Program-made: the position numbers and the translations under genes
Origin: Chondrilla cf. caribensis
Lineage: Eukaryota; Porifera; Demospongiae; Chondrillida; Chondrillidae
DNA length: 64,000 nt
NCBI GenBank assembly: GCA_964020155.1
Contig: OZ026548.1
Location: 6,301,397 to 6,365,396, forward strand
Direction: 5' to 3'
Shown here: in pieces, positions 28,353 to 38,378 of the stretch
Numbering within the stretch: position 1 is the first letter of the stretch
Layout of the letters: every line of letters begins with the position of its first letter
Notes under the pieces: model-generated
Told to the model about the DNA's origin: nothing
What the model saw: only the letters and a program-made list of their open reading frames with translations
Database searches by the model: none

Positions 28353-29625
28353 CTTTTGCTCTGTTCCAGTATTAATGTTGGTGTTGCTATGGATACATGG
28401 GTGTGAGGCATTAAGTGAACTATGCTTTCACTGCCCTTGCTGTTCAGGGACACTCTACTGCAGACACTTGGTGAGGTCACTCTCACTCGAGGAGGCTCAG
28501 TCACCCCCAAAATACTAAGTGACATATCAACTACACTACAGACTCTCCTGCAGTCCAATGTGGTAGGTGGGGCAGGACACAGGGTGTGGGTGTGAGGTGA
28601 CTCTGGGGTGTGGGGTGTGAGTGAGGTGACATCCCATATTTCTGCTGCCTCAGGAATCCACTCGTCTCCAGGCAGGCAATACACTGGGTATATTGGCTTG
28701 CTATTTGAGTGATGAGGAGAGAGTGTCAGTTGTGAAGGAAGTGCTTAGCATGTCACCAGACAGTGGAACTGTCCAAGCTAGGCTCTCCACCTTGTCAAAA
28801 CTCATGGAGGTTGGGTTCAACAAGGTGGCTCAAGTGGGCCTTGCTGACAAGATACCACCTGTTGTCATGGCAACTCTCTCCACAAACAATGTGAGTTATT
28901 ACCTGAACCACTCTATGGCTTGCAGTGATCTCATGTTATCATACCGTAGGTGGCCATCTTGAACATCAGTTTGCAATGCGCAGTCAAATGTTTTGTACAT
29001 TATCCAGAAAAGAGGGACCAGTTTGTTGGGTCTATCATCAAGGTATGCTGTTCACTGGAGTGATAATCATGACATAATCCTTTGTGTTATGTGGAATAGG
29101 TAAAAATAATAATTATTGGCTTCTGCCTTTAATGAGGAAGTTTCGATACTCATCTATAACCTTCCCCTACACTCTATAAGGCTAGTATTCAATTCAGTAC
29201 TTTGTGGTTGCAGGCCTTCTCTAGTGACATTTTTGACACGAGAGTGGCAGTGTGTGAGGGGTGTGTGTACTTGGCGGAGAAGACCACACCCACTGATGTT
29301 GACAGTTTCCTGTCCGAGGTCATTATTTCTCTGATCGATGCCTCCAAAGAGAGAAACCCTAGTAAGTGTTTCCATGGTGACAATAGATAGGACTTGTGAG
29401 ATACTCGCTCATCTGTACAGCTGTGAAGAGTTCTGCTGAAGTGGCTATCAAGAGGTTCAGCGAGGATACACTCCAGATGTGTAAGGTGAATGGTGGTTGA
29501 TCACATACTGTCACTCGGTTGCTAACTGCATGTGGTGTTGGTGCATTCTTCTCTCTCTGGCTACGTAGAAGTTCCTGTTGCCTCAAAATGTCGCAAAACT
29601 ACAAGTTTTCTTGTCAAGGAATTAA
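16665..29625 (+). CDS. GCN1: eIF-2-alpha kinase activator GCN1
   Basis: Giant HEAT-repeat protein that binds stalled or collided ribosomes and delivers the signal to GCN2, which phosphorylates eIF2-alpha. The start ATG at 16665 ([15 protein letters not shown]) is next to the PPP4C start. Several dozen short exons encode tandem HEAT repeats throughout. Diagnostic blocks: [18 protein letters not shown] near 20.13 kb; [20 protein letters not shown] near 24.0 kb; [20 protein letters not shown] and [19 protein letters not shown] (24.88-25.05 kb), very close to human GCN1; [20 protein letters not shown]; and [20 protein letters not shown] (about 28.0 kb). The last exons read [20 protein letters not shown] and [19 protein letters not shown], aligning with the human C-terminal region but ending slightly earlier. 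Stop TAA at 29623-29625, only 76 bp from the convergent TMEM209 stop. Exons were followed by eye and a few may be missed. Confidence 0.95.
22213..22322. repeat. (TG)n microsatellite in GCN1 intron
   Basis: Long TG run with a few TA interruptions near 22276-22300, a few bases after the exon ending LSKEDPR. Confidence 0.95.
23136..23300. repeat. 28-30-bp TGTGTGAGGGAGTG minisatellite
   Basis: About six units of tgtgtgagggagtgatgtgtg type, lying just downstream of the donor of the exon ending DDSWRTKA in GCN1. Confidence 0.9.
24566..24744. repeat. 30-bp minisatellite running into a splice acceptor, six copies
   Basis: Units with core acccctcccatgtgcactgt. The last, diverged unit becomes the polypyrimidine tract and acceptor (cctcacag) of the GCN1 exon that begins near 24745. 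Confidence 0.95.
25240..25447. repeat. Long (TG)n microsatellite in GCN1 intron
   Basis: About 200 bases of TG with isolated GTGG interruptions, directly after the exon ending VKCTDPDS. Confidence 0.95.
25564..25616. repeat. 53-nt perfect palindrome in GCN1 intron
   Basis: Two 26-bp arms (25564-25589 and 25591-25616) are exact reverse complements around a single central A at 25590. Arm landmarks are tcgggcttcatcaagcac and gtgcttgatgaagcccga. The flanks (about 25450-25640) are not TG-rich, so the palindrome may be the core of an inserted element. Confidence 0.9.
27236..27745. repeat. About 28-bp minisatellite, about 18 copies, GCN1 intron
   Basis: Units with core ggggtgtggtcgaattacgt followed by an AT-rich atatata spacer of variable length (27 to 33 bp). 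Sequence drift and spacer change suggest slippage and unequal crossover. Confidence 0.95.
28267..28351. repeat. (TG)n microsatellite in GCN1 intron
   Basis: About 40 uninterrupted TG units. Confidence 0.95.
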
Positions 29626-29701
29626 TTTTCCTAATATAATATTACCATGACAACACAATCATGTACATACACACTCGTGCTGAAGTTTGTATTTCTACAT
29701 C

Positions 29702-32394
29702 TTAACTGTTTGAAATTATCCATAAAATGTTGACTGCTGAAAGGTTGATGTTGATTGATCTGTACGGGGGGGAGGAGATGTGGTTGAAACCATATTTGAC
29801 ATAGTATATAATTACAGGGACTTACCCAAGCATGCCGCTATTCTTGCTCTGAATCTGATGCAAGAACACAATAATGGCGTAGAAGAGGTTGTTGAAGCCC
29901 TATAGCGGTGGGATAACTGCGATATAATCACTGTGGCCCTGTGGTGATACTGTTTTGATTCATTATCTTTGTTATTAACATGATTCAATTAGCATCAAGT
30001 TATATAGTACAAACAAGCCATAGGAAACGACACAACAGAGATAGCCAGATGGCTTGGTGAAGCTGTGCTTGGTGAAGCTGGGATGGGTGAAGCTGTGCTC
30101 GGTGAAGCTGGGATGGGTGAAGCTGTGATCGGTGAAACTGGGATGGGTGCAGCTGTGCTTGGTGAAGCTGTGCTCGGTGAAGCTAGGATGGGTGAAGCTG
30201 GGATGGGTGAAGCTGTGCTTGGTGAAGCTGTGCTCGGTGAAGCTAGGATGGGTGAAGCTGGGGTGAGTGATTTTGGAAGGATACTGTACCTTAGGTATTT
30301 CAATAACTGTCTTATTTCTGACAACTTTGAAGTGTGGGGGGTGGACCAAGGTCTGGTAGATGCAAGTGTCAGTCTTGTCGTCTGTAAGAGAGACAAGATG
30401 TAGCCAACTACCTCTGGGACACGCATGAATGTACGCACCAACCTGGTTTGGAAGGTGTCTTTAGGAAGTGTTGTTGAGAGAATGTCTTCTCTGTCAGTAG
30501 CGGAACAGGGACCAGGTTGGCATCCAGGTAGCTGCACAAGCAGTGGATGACGATCTGCGAGAAAGACCACTCGTGATCACTACGGCATCAAGATGAAATA
30601 TATTCAAATACTGTGTACCACACCCAGTGTACCTGGTACCACAGCAAGCGTACCTGGTACCACACCAAGCGTACCTGGTACCACACCAAGTGTACCGGGT
30701 ACCACACCAAGTGTACCTGGTACCACACCAAGTGCACCTGGTACCACACCAAGTGCACCTGGTACCACACCAAGTGCACCTGGTACCACACCAAGTGTAC
30801 CTAATACCACACCAAGTACACCTGGTACCACACCAAGTGCACCTGGTACCACACCAAGTGTACCTGGTACCACACCAAGTGTACCTGGTATCACACCAAG
30901 TGCACCTGGTACCACACCAAGTGTACCTGGTACCACACCACACGTACCTGGGAGTCTGTTGGAAGATCAATGTTCCATCCTCTTCCGTTCCACTCACCAC
31001 CACCATTCCATTTGAAGCACCTCAAACAGCTGTCTCCACCAATCTCTGCATCAGCAGAATGGACAAGTAGCCCCAACAAGGAAACCCTCTCCAAACCCTC
31101 TCCACACCCTCTCCACACCCTCTCCACACCCTCTCCACACCCTCTCCAAACCCTCTCCACACATAACGCAACAGAGCACTCACCTAAGATACGCTGGTAG
31201 ACATAATCCTGATGGCTGGAAACTTCCAAATATGGTAATATCATCGATAGGGTTGGAAGGAGCTGTGATTCCGTGATGGTGAGTTGTCTCAACGTGTGAA
31301 GAGGAGCTCGTCCCACCTGATAGTGGGCATATCCCATGCCTTCAAGTCGGGAGTTGACTGTCCTTATCTCATGGACCAGGGGCTGGAATACCGTCTGAGC
31401 TATCCACTACGGAACCAACAGGTATGATGATACTGGTTAGGGGATTCCCCATGATATCACCATCAGAGGTGACAAATGGGGAAATCTCCGTGTAATCACC
31501 ATTAAAGGTCACATGTACAGTACAGGATGTCCATAATATCACTATCAGACATCACAGGTGAAGATTCCTATCATGCCATGACCACCAAAGGTCACAAATG
31601 AGGGATCCCCCATCACCTCATGACCATCAGAGGTCGAAAGATGTACTTACTTTTCGACAATTCTCTGTCCAAATATCCAAAACATCTCGAGAAATACTCA
31701 GCTTACTCCAAACCTACCACGTGAACCACAGATCAGATGGAGTGTACAGATCAGACGGAGTGTAGTGTACAGATCAGACAGAGTGTAGTGTACAGATCAG
31801 ACAGAGTGTGGTGTACAGATCAGACAGAGTGTGGTGTACAGATCAGACAGAGTGTGGTGTACAGATCAAACAGAGTGTAGTGTACAGATCAGACAGAGTG
31901 TGGTGTACAGATCTGACGGAGTGTAGTGTACAGATCTGACGGAGTGTGGTGTACAGATCAAACAGAGTGTAGTGTACAGATCAGACGGAGTGTGGTGTAC
32001 AGATCTGATGGAGTGTAGTGTACAGATCAGACAGAGTGTAGTGTACAGATCAGACAGAGTGCAGTGTACAGATCTGATGGAGTGTGGTGTACAGATCTGA
32101 TGGAGTGCAGGACCACTCACAGAATTTGGATCGGAGAAGGACTGGTCCTCCTCTCTGTCTCCCACTGCTGGAGTGTGAGGTGAGCGAGTTGCCATGCGAT
32201 ACTCCCTTAGAGACACAAGGCCCTCTCCAGCCCCACCAGGGTGGTGTGGGGACGCTCTCTCACTGGCAGAGTAGAAAGAGCTTCTAGTGAACCTCTCCTC
32301 TTTCTCTTCCTCCTTCTTCCAATAGGTCTTCAAGGAGTTATAGTCAGTGACTGTACCACTTGTGGACACTACCAGTTAGTGGAACATATATACA

Positions 32395-32446
<52 letters not shown>

Positions 32447-32681
32447 GTTCTACTGGGGGTAGTGCTTATGACACTCAAGCAGGTTGACAGACTCACAAGG
32501 AGATTCGTGTGACGGTGACAGTCCACTGAAGGAGAGTGGTGTGCTGCTTCCAATAAACACACTTGAGCCAGCTCTCCAAGGAGTCAAGGATCCCTGAACA
32601 CATAGCAAGGAAGAACAGGTGATATACAACACAAATCACACACAGAAAAGCATACAAGTGAACACACACAAATACTAGTGA

Positions 32682-32729
<48 letters not shown>

Positions 32730-33482
32730 GTACTAGTGGACACAGAACAAACTAATGGGGTGGATCTCTGGAGTGGAGTGGAACCTGAAGGAGTGGAATA
32801 CACCTGTGGTGAGTTCTTCACAAGTGGCTGGGCATCCACTGTCTTGAAACCAACTCCTAATACGAAATACAAGTGGGAACCTTGACACACAAGAAGCTTC
32901 AGCACAATCACCACCATGCTTGATCAACCACACAGACACTCAAACACCAATCTCTCCAAGTACCATTATCGGGGATGCCAAGTAGTGTTTTCTGCTGTGT
33001 GGTTAAAGAAACAGTTCTCCTCTGAGGATATACGTAGACACACGTGTAGCCAAGAGACATGGCCAACAATAACAGAGACACGACAAGTTCTAATTATCGG
33101 AGAAGATGGAATCTGTCATATCATGCACACATGTACAGACACGTTAAACACACTGCAAATGTACAAAACGATATAATGACTTTCATCTCACCTGTATACC
33201 AGAAGAAAGGAGACGAAATAGAAAGAAATTTACCTGACATGAGAAAGTATCTACAAAAAAGCTCTCAGTCAATGAGGGAGCAAATGCAACTGAGAGAGCA
33301 CAAAACACAGCTTACAGATCAAATCCAGTCCCTAGCGCACCGCACAGACAAGCACATGCTGCACCTAAAGCCGATCTCGACTTTGATATCTTCAATTTAT
33401 GCTTTAATACTCGATCCACAGCAATGTCCTGTGCAGGTCCAGGTCTTCGCCTGACATCGGATTGTTGGGTACTAACCGCCAT
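29702..33482 (-). CDS. TMEM209: Transmembrane protein 209
   Basis: Conserved nuclear-envelope protein reported to associate with the nuclear pore (family knowledge). The N-terminal exon at 33482 reads MAVSTQQSDVRRRPGPAQD then VDRVLKHKLKISKSRSALGA, aligning with the IDRTIK start and first membrane span of human TMEM209. Later exons give LLLLAMSLGYTCVYVYP and LTTQQKTLLGIP (about 33080-32970), Ser/Pro-rich linkers (32.9-32.1 kb), MGYAHYQVG with LPTLSMILPYLEVSSHQDYV (31.34-31.19 kb), FKWNGGGEWNGRGWNIDLP (about 31.0 kb), IVIHCLCSYLDANL and FSQQHFLKTPSKP (30.57-30.44 kb), CIYQTLVHPPHFKVV (30.38-30.29 kb), FNNLFYAIIVFLHQIQSKNS (29899-29826) and NLSAVNILWIISNS, stop at 29702-29704. The last blocks match the human C-terminus closely. 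Introns carry five tandem arrays. Confidence 0.88.
30052..30264. repeat. 15/30-bp GGTGAAGCTG minisatellite in TMEM209 intron
   Basis: About 14 units of ggtgaagctgggatg or ggtgaagctgtgctc in alternating order, so the higher-order period is 30 bp. Confidence 0.94.
30608..30955. repeat. 21-bp minisatellite repeating a CAG/GTAC splice donor, about 16 copies
   Basis: Plus-strand unit acctggtaccacaccaagtg plus one base. On the minus strand the authentic donor CAG/gtacgt at 30947-30942 is the first member, and each unit repeats cag/gtacac. Repetitive ORFs on both strands are shadows. Confidence 0.95.
31082..31160. repeat. 11-bp CCCTCTCCACA array, seven copies
   Basis: Short perfect array close to the donor of the TMEM209 exon lying to its right. 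Confidence 0.9.
31732..32112. repeat. 23-bp minisatellite in TMEM209 intron, about 16 copies
   Basis: Units of acagatcagacagagtgtgg type with exact 23-bp spacing. On the coding strand the array begins about 15 bases after the donor near 32117. Confidence 0.95.
32397..32445. repeat. (CA)n microsatellite
   Basis: Uninterrupted CA run in a TMEM209 intron. Confidence 0.95.
32682..32728. repeat. (CA)n microsatellite
   Basis: Uninterrupted CA run in a TMEM209 intron. Confidence 0.95.
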
Positions 33483-33764
33483 TTTAGTCACAATTATGAT
33501 ATTCATTACAATAGCACGCTCCCACGCCAAAAACGGTCTAAATTGAGCGAGTTGGCACAAAAGTTTGTGGTTTTACATACGTAGACACAAACTTCACGGC
33601 CCAGTACGTAACTAATAATAGAATACCCGATTTGGTGAACTCTATTTTTAGTTTTTTCTAAACTGATCGTCATAAAAGATAGGCTTCTGTGGGTCAATCC
33701 ATGGAATTTCAAATGGAAGTACACTTGTATGTATAGTTGTCCCAAAAGGCCTCCATTGATGTAA

Positions 33765-34664
33765 TTATTCCAAATTTGATGTTCTCTCTTTACCAGCAAT
33801 CCACCTTTTCACTAGAACTTCTTGCACTGTGAAATTTGAAACACAAGCTGGGTCTGAGCCAGCACTGCCAGCAATGCTATGAGGCGGAATGATCACATCC
33901 AATATCAGCAGATACTTCCCAGTGCCTTCAGCCACTCTCTGTAACGCAGTCAACTCTCTGCAATCAATTCTTGTGGGTGTGAGGACAGATTTACTGTCAG
34001 ACAAATTCTCCTTGACACATACTCTCACTTTCACACAATAAGACGAATGATAAGCCTCTGGACTCCCTTTGTACACCAGATAGTCGACACCAAATTTTAT
34101 CCCATTCATTACAACCCAACCGTTCTGTTTTAGGTAACAATAAGCAGCATAAGAAGGAATGAAGTTGACATTAGTTCTAGTGTATTCTGCCCACAAGTCA
34201 TGACAGTCCACAATCTCGTTATCTATCGTGTATACATTCAAACAATTCAATTTGTGAACACAGTAAATAGCCTCTACTGGTGATAACTCCACATGATCAT
34301 CACCACTGTGCTCCTTATAGCTGGGATCCTTTGTCTTCAATCTTTTTGGTTCTGACTCTTCAGAAGACGAGAATGCATCCAAACAATCTGTTACATCCAA
34401 AGAAACATTTGTAGTCTGCTTCTCTGATTTGCTGCCATGCAATTTCTTTCTTCCGCGTCCATAAGTATAGAATCCACAACCTTCCAAAGCAGCTTTATAA
34501 GATTCGTGCGTGACCATTACTTTACCTGTCTGTGGGTCTATAATAGACTCGATGTTGATTTTCGGATATACGAACGTTGGAGTTGGCACTCTTGGATATT
34601 TTTGAACATAAGTTACCGGAAGAACATCATCTGGTTTTTCTGTTTCCAGAACACCGGTAGCCAT
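33765..34664 (-). CDS. TSEN2: tRNA-splicing endonuclease subunit Sen2
   Basis: Catalytic subunit of the TSEN complex that cuts the 5' splice site of intron-containing pre-tRNAs in the nucleus. One exon, 299 residues from MATGVLETEKPDDV. The C-terminal endonuclease fold is clear: YCYLKQNGWVVMNGIKFGVD, then LVYKGSPEAYHSSYCVKVRV, which holds the catalytic Tyr and His, then LQRVAEGTGKYLLILDV with the catalytic Lys, ending FTVQEVLVKRWIAGKERTS like vertebrate TSEN2. An N-terminal NIESIIDPQTGKVMV block and an acidic linker precede it. The ATG at 34664 has a good context (aaaATGG); an in-frame Met at 34802 would add 46 unconserved-looking residues. It follows TMEM209 on the same strand, the only tandem pair in the window. 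Shorter than human TSEN2 (about 465 residues). Confidence 0.92.
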   Translation of the reverse strand: MATGVLETEKPDDVLPVTYVQKYPRVPTPTFVYPKINIESIIDPQTGKVMVTHESYKAALEGCGFYTYGRGRKKLHGSKSEKQTTNVSLDVTDCLDAFSSSEESEPKRLKTKDPSYKEHSGDDHVELSPVEAIYCVHKLNCLNVYTIDNEIVDCHDLWAEYTRTNVNFIPSYAAYCYLKQNGWVVMNGIKFGVDYLVYKGSPEAYHSSYCVKVRVCVKENLSDSKSVLTPTRIDCRELTALQRVAEGTGKYLLILDVIIPPHSIAGSAGSDPACVSNFTVQEVLVKRWIAGKERTSNLE

Positions 34665-35871
34665 TTTACTCAATGTATCACGTGATATGAGATGACGGGG
34701 ATGGCGGTCTGCAGCGCTGGATCCTTGTGTGAACTTCAGTGATGCAGGATGTTCGTCGCCACATCCGCTTCTCAACGACCAAGCAAGTGCACATGACATC
34801 AAACTCAGACGCTACTTGTGAGTAATTGTTTTGATGTGGTTTGACAGATCTTTTATGTTGTTTTGGTACTAACCTTTGAGGAACCTTTGGGATCGACCTA
34901 AAAGCTATACGTACCTGTGTACGAAGCCAATAGAATGCACCAGTGTGGATTAAATTAACATACTAGTTGTTTTTGTCGGTTGAAATTTATCTTTGTGTTG
35001 GTAGAACATGCTTGGTGATTTCACGACCTTTTCACTTCTAGCTCATTCTGCAGCTATCTATATATCTGTTTACATCATATCCACGTTTAACTATCCCCAA
35101 AATCCTAACAATGGCGCTTGAAATTTGGGAATGCCGATCAACTTCCTTTGCATCTGTGGTATTTGAACCTTTTTCTATTGTACGGGATGATGTTTTAAGC
35201 AACGTTTGTTATTCTGTGCCATTTGGAAACCCTAATAAATCGTCTATTATTAGCACAATGTCAGGCTTCACACTCAGTATACACAGAATATACAGTACAT
35301 ACAGTACACATAGTACATACATGCATACAGTACATATAATACTTGCAGTACACACAGTACATAATACACACACAGTACATACAGTATTATGTATGTGTAC
35401 ATCAACCCATACCACAGCTGCACCCATTCACATACTGGGAATGATTCTGTGATCAGGAAGCCATACCATGCTACCCTCAAACACAATGCATAAGTTCACA
35501 GTATGGCCACCAAATCCCTGAGTGGAGACCACAGAGTATCAAGGTACACATGCTGCCATCTACTGACTGATAGGCACTTGGTCAGTGGTACCTGGGTTAA
35601 TTGAACCTTGAATTAGTGCCAATATATGGGGCATCTAATTATGTAGATTATAGTGTAGAATGCATTAGATGGTATGGCTGGTATGAATTGTATGTTTAGA
35701 TTAGAACAGGATGTGAGTGGTGTGTGTGAGTGAAAAGTCAGAACAATACACTGATGTTGCCTAGTAACACATGTGATGACATCATGCTTCTAGTTCTCAT
35801 ACCAGTCCAAAAATAGAACGAGTAATAACTCACACCTGGTGGATTGGCACACCTTAGTGGCACCAGGTGGT

Positions 35872-36016
35872 TGGGCGTGTCATTTTGGTGAGTTGGCTGG
35901 GTATGTCATTTTGGTGAGTTGGCTGGGTATGTCATTTTGGTCAGATGGTTGGGCGTGTCATTTTGGTGAGTTGGTTGGGCGTGTCATTTTGGTGAGTTGG
36001 TTGGGCGTGTCATTTG
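35872..36016. repeat. 26-bp minisatellite, about six copies
   Basis: Units with core gtgtcattttggtgagttgg in a noncoding stretch. Copies differ by a few bases (gggcgtg or gggtatg). Confidence 0.9.
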
Positions 36017-36074
36017 AATGTGCTTGGTACATCTTCTGGACAAATGATTGATAAAATCAGACTTCTTTAGAATA

Positions 36075-36365
36075 TCACCCTTTGTTCCTCATTTTCATGA
36101 CTAGCTGAATTGCCCGCCCTACGGGCATATTCGTCCTTAAACGTGTCAGGGAAATGGCGCCTTTCAAGTACGGCAGATAGTACGGTTTCGTTTGAATTCA
36201 AGAAGAAAGGCCTAAAACGAAACTCCAACCCCCTTAGGACACTCCACAGGTGCCGTTGAGGAGGATTGGAGAGTTTGACTTCAATCGTGTGCGAACTGAA
36301 AGGGGAGTTCGTGAACAAACAAACAGAAATTCCTTGCATTATAGTGGGATTAAGTTTTGTTGAAG
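36075..36365 (-). mobile_element. Possible short nonautonomous transposon relic
   Basis: The stretch has compact, non-repetitive sequence unlike its surroundings. It contains a terminal hairpin (tgcccg-ccctac-gggca near 36112-36128) next to tagctgaatt, and a poly-purine acaaacaaacag phrase at the other side. A 90-codon remnant frame lies on the minus strand. No target duplication was confirmed. A copy-number search in the genome would settle it. Confidence 0.35.
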
Positions 36366-36370
36366 CATAC

Positions 36371-36372
<2 letters not shown>

Positions 36373-36423
<51 letters not shown>

Positions 36424-36426
36424 ATA

Positions 36427-36510
<84 letters not shown>
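36373..36510. repeat. (TG)n microsatellite
   Basis: Two long TG runs separated by a short cgtatatacatg interruption near 36420. Confidence 0.95.
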
Positions 36511-36511
<1 letters not shown>

Positions 36512-36874
36512 ACCTCACCACTCTATTCCACTGTGTATCAATCCAGCCACTTGTTATGATAGGGTCATTGTATGCATAGTTCAATGCATGGTCATGCATA
36601 TTATTCCACATTATAAAGTTTCAATAGGAAGTAATAGCACTTTGTTATAGGAGTATTCACACAGGAAGTATTGTGGCAGAAACTATTCATACAGGAAGTG
36701 CATTAAACAGGAAACATTGTGTTTCTATTGTGTAGGTCATGTGACAAGAAGTATAGTGGAGCAACAAGCCATACAACTGCCATGGGTATATTAATAGTGA
36801 AGCAGAACGATCCGCCAGATCGAGTCTCACCAAGAACTACGTAGTTGCATTTAGTCTTCAGAATATAGTTGAAA

Positions 36875-38179
36875 ATGATGGAACCTGTCTTCTCACTCTG
36901 CCAAGATCATTACCCAATGAACTGGGACCTTCCAGGAGAAGGCTATGAGGACCTCCAGTCTGTCCTGTCTGCTCACACCTCTCCAATACCAGCTGGTCCA
37001 GACCTTACCCACTTCCACAGCCCCGCGTACTACCCAGCCTACATCCCCACCACAGAAAGCTCTCTACCCACACAACCTCCTCCTTCTTACGAAACGTCTC
37101 TCTTCAAGGTCCATTCTGCTAATGATGTCAACAGTGGAGAGATAAATATTGGCAGTTACTCTCCTGGCCACTACCAGATGTGCCCAGTCCCCAATCCGAA
37201 GACAGCCAACATTCCTAGAAACCCTCCCAAGAGAAGACACTCCTTCACTAGGACCAAACCAGTCTTTCCAGAGTCAGCTACACCCATGCCTCAAGTAACT
37301 AATGGCAAGAAGCTTAGTAGTTCTAGCTCCTCTCTAAACGACTGCTTCAATCTAGACATGGTCATTTGTGAACCCAATCCACTCTCTCCCTCAAACACCC
37401 CTAGCAGTTCCCCTCTCAGCCCCATCATGTCAGGGTCCAGGAATTTCTCACTGGAGGCTAACATGACTGCAGTCTACGCTGACCAAATATGGCGGGTGGA
37501 CCAGGAAATCTTGAAGTTGATGTCTGATCGAGCAGAACTGCTCCTGAGAGCTCAACAGAATGACGCTAATCATAGTTGCAATAGTCCCCACGGCATGGGA
37601 AAGGTACCTCTGTTTCTCTCGCGATGCGGTGTCCCCACGATCGATGCTGTCTTCTCCAAAGCCAACACCCTCCTCTCCCAAATATGTGAGCTGCGACAAG
37701 AGTTCAGTTCGACTGTGGACAAGCTCCTCTACAACAGCACGCAGAACGGAGACCTCTGTGCAAGCATCCAATACATTAGAGGCATTATACAGCCAGAGCA
37801 GAACCTCAGGATCAGTACCCAGTGTGGTGTGTATCACTTGAGCATCGACTCGGCTCAATACCCTGCAGAAAGTAGCAAGATACACTTTTACTTGGACTGT
37901 GTTAACGCTGTGTTGAGAGCTGCACAGTCCATCACCATGAAGAGCTTGAACATCGAGCGAGTGATCGGGGAGTGTCAGAACCACATTCAGCACTCGCTGG
38001 AAACCCACGACAACTGGAACTCAGAAATCGGGCTACTTGACTCGGAGCATCAGAAGTGGGTGAGGAATGTTTGCCATGGCAACAATGTCACCCTCTACTA
38101 TTCAAACCAGTTATGGTCGGGCATCTGTTTAGAAGCAAAGAAAGCGATCGAAGTTGTCACAAGTGGTCTTGTTGTATGA
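36875..38179 (+). CDS. Unrecognised 434-residue single-exon protein with PPxY motif
   Basis: One exon from MMEPVFSLCQDHYPMNWDLP to stop TGA at 38177-38179. I do not recognise the family. The N-terminal half is acidic then Pro/Ser/Tyr-rich: GEGYEDLQSVLSAHTSPIP, a WW-domain ligand PPSY in TQPPPSYETS near residue 75, a basic RNPPKRRHSFTRTKP stretch that looks like a kinase site, and Ser runs near residue 150. The C-terminal half (from about residue 195, YADQIWRVDQEILKLM) is predicted helical with regular hydrophobic spacing: LLSQICELRQEFSSTVDKLL, NAVLRAAQSITMKSLNIERV and a final HQKWVRNVCHGNN. A transcription regulator or adaptor is possible but not shown. Codon use and length argue that it is a real gene. 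It converges with METTL16. Confidence 0.72.
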   Translation: MMEPVFSLCQDHYPMNWDLPGEGYEDLQSVLSAHTSPIPAGPDLTHFHSPAYYPAYIPTTESSLPTQPPPSYETSLFKVHSANDVNSGEINIGSYSPGHYQMCPVPNPKTANIPRNPPKRRHSFTRTKPVFPESATPMPQVTNGKKLSSSSSSLNDCFNLDMVICEPNPLSPSNTPSSSPLSPIMSGSRNFSLEANMTAVYADQIWRVDQEILKLMSDRAELLLRAQQNDANHSCNSPHGMGKVPLFLSRCGVPTIDAVFSKANTLLSQICELRQEFSSTVDKLLYNSTQNGDLCASIQYIRGIIQPEQNLRISTQCGVYHLSIDSAQYPAESSKIHFYLDCVNAVLRAAQSITMKSLNIERVIGECQNHIQHSLETHDNWNSEIGLLDSEHQKWVRNVCHGNNVTLYYSNQLWSGICLEAKKAIEVVTSGLVV

Positions 38180-38378
38180 ACCTGTGTACTGAATGCATCT
38201 GATAACGGTTGTGTCTTTTTAATTTATTATTCATCACTTTTTATTAATTACCAAACTACCTTTACTTTTCCAACTAATCAATTGACATCATCACATTTAA
38301 TTATCAAATTACTCAATATGTGTCAGTTTGATGAGTGTTAAATTATGACATTTTGCTGTGATTGACTGTTTGACATAG

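Larger units (their letters stand above)
34665..36874. other. Intergenic region between TSEN2 and the 36875 ORF
   Basis: Probably holds a shared promoter near 34665-34815. A good donor (gtgagtaat) at about 34817 could end a noncoding first exon of the plus-strand gene at 36875, with an acceptor (gaatatag) at 36867-36868; this is inference. A 40-70 codon ORF starts at 35111 (MALEIWECRSTSF) without recognisable homology. Also present: a cacagtacata-type repeat (35280-35390), a 26-bp array (35872-36015), a possible transposon relic (36075-36365) and a long TG tract. Confidence 0.5.

Noticed and set aside
29815..29903. Plus-strand frame DLPKHAAILALNLMQEHNNG resembling a UBA or HEAT fragment after GCN1
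   Set aside because: The minus strand of the same bases encodes FNNLFYAIIVFLHQIQSKNS, which matches the TMEM209 C-terminus with correct splice sites and phases. The plus frame is a shadow.
30270..30300. Second GTATCCTT (U12-like) sequence near a TMEM209 donor
   Set aside because: The normal donor AAG/gtacag five bases earlier gives the correct phase-0 join PK-GFNN. Using the U12-like site would break the frame, and no U12 branch point is visible.
33059..33454. 131-residue plus-strand ORF
   Set aside because: It lies opposite the first exons of TMEM209 (MAVSTQQSD, TQQKTLLGIP), which explain the region better.
35111..35452. MALEIWECRSTSF ORF as a gene
   Set aside because: The latter half is a cacagtacata repeat, no homology is recognised and no convincing following exon was found. 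It is mentioned only within the intergenic entry.
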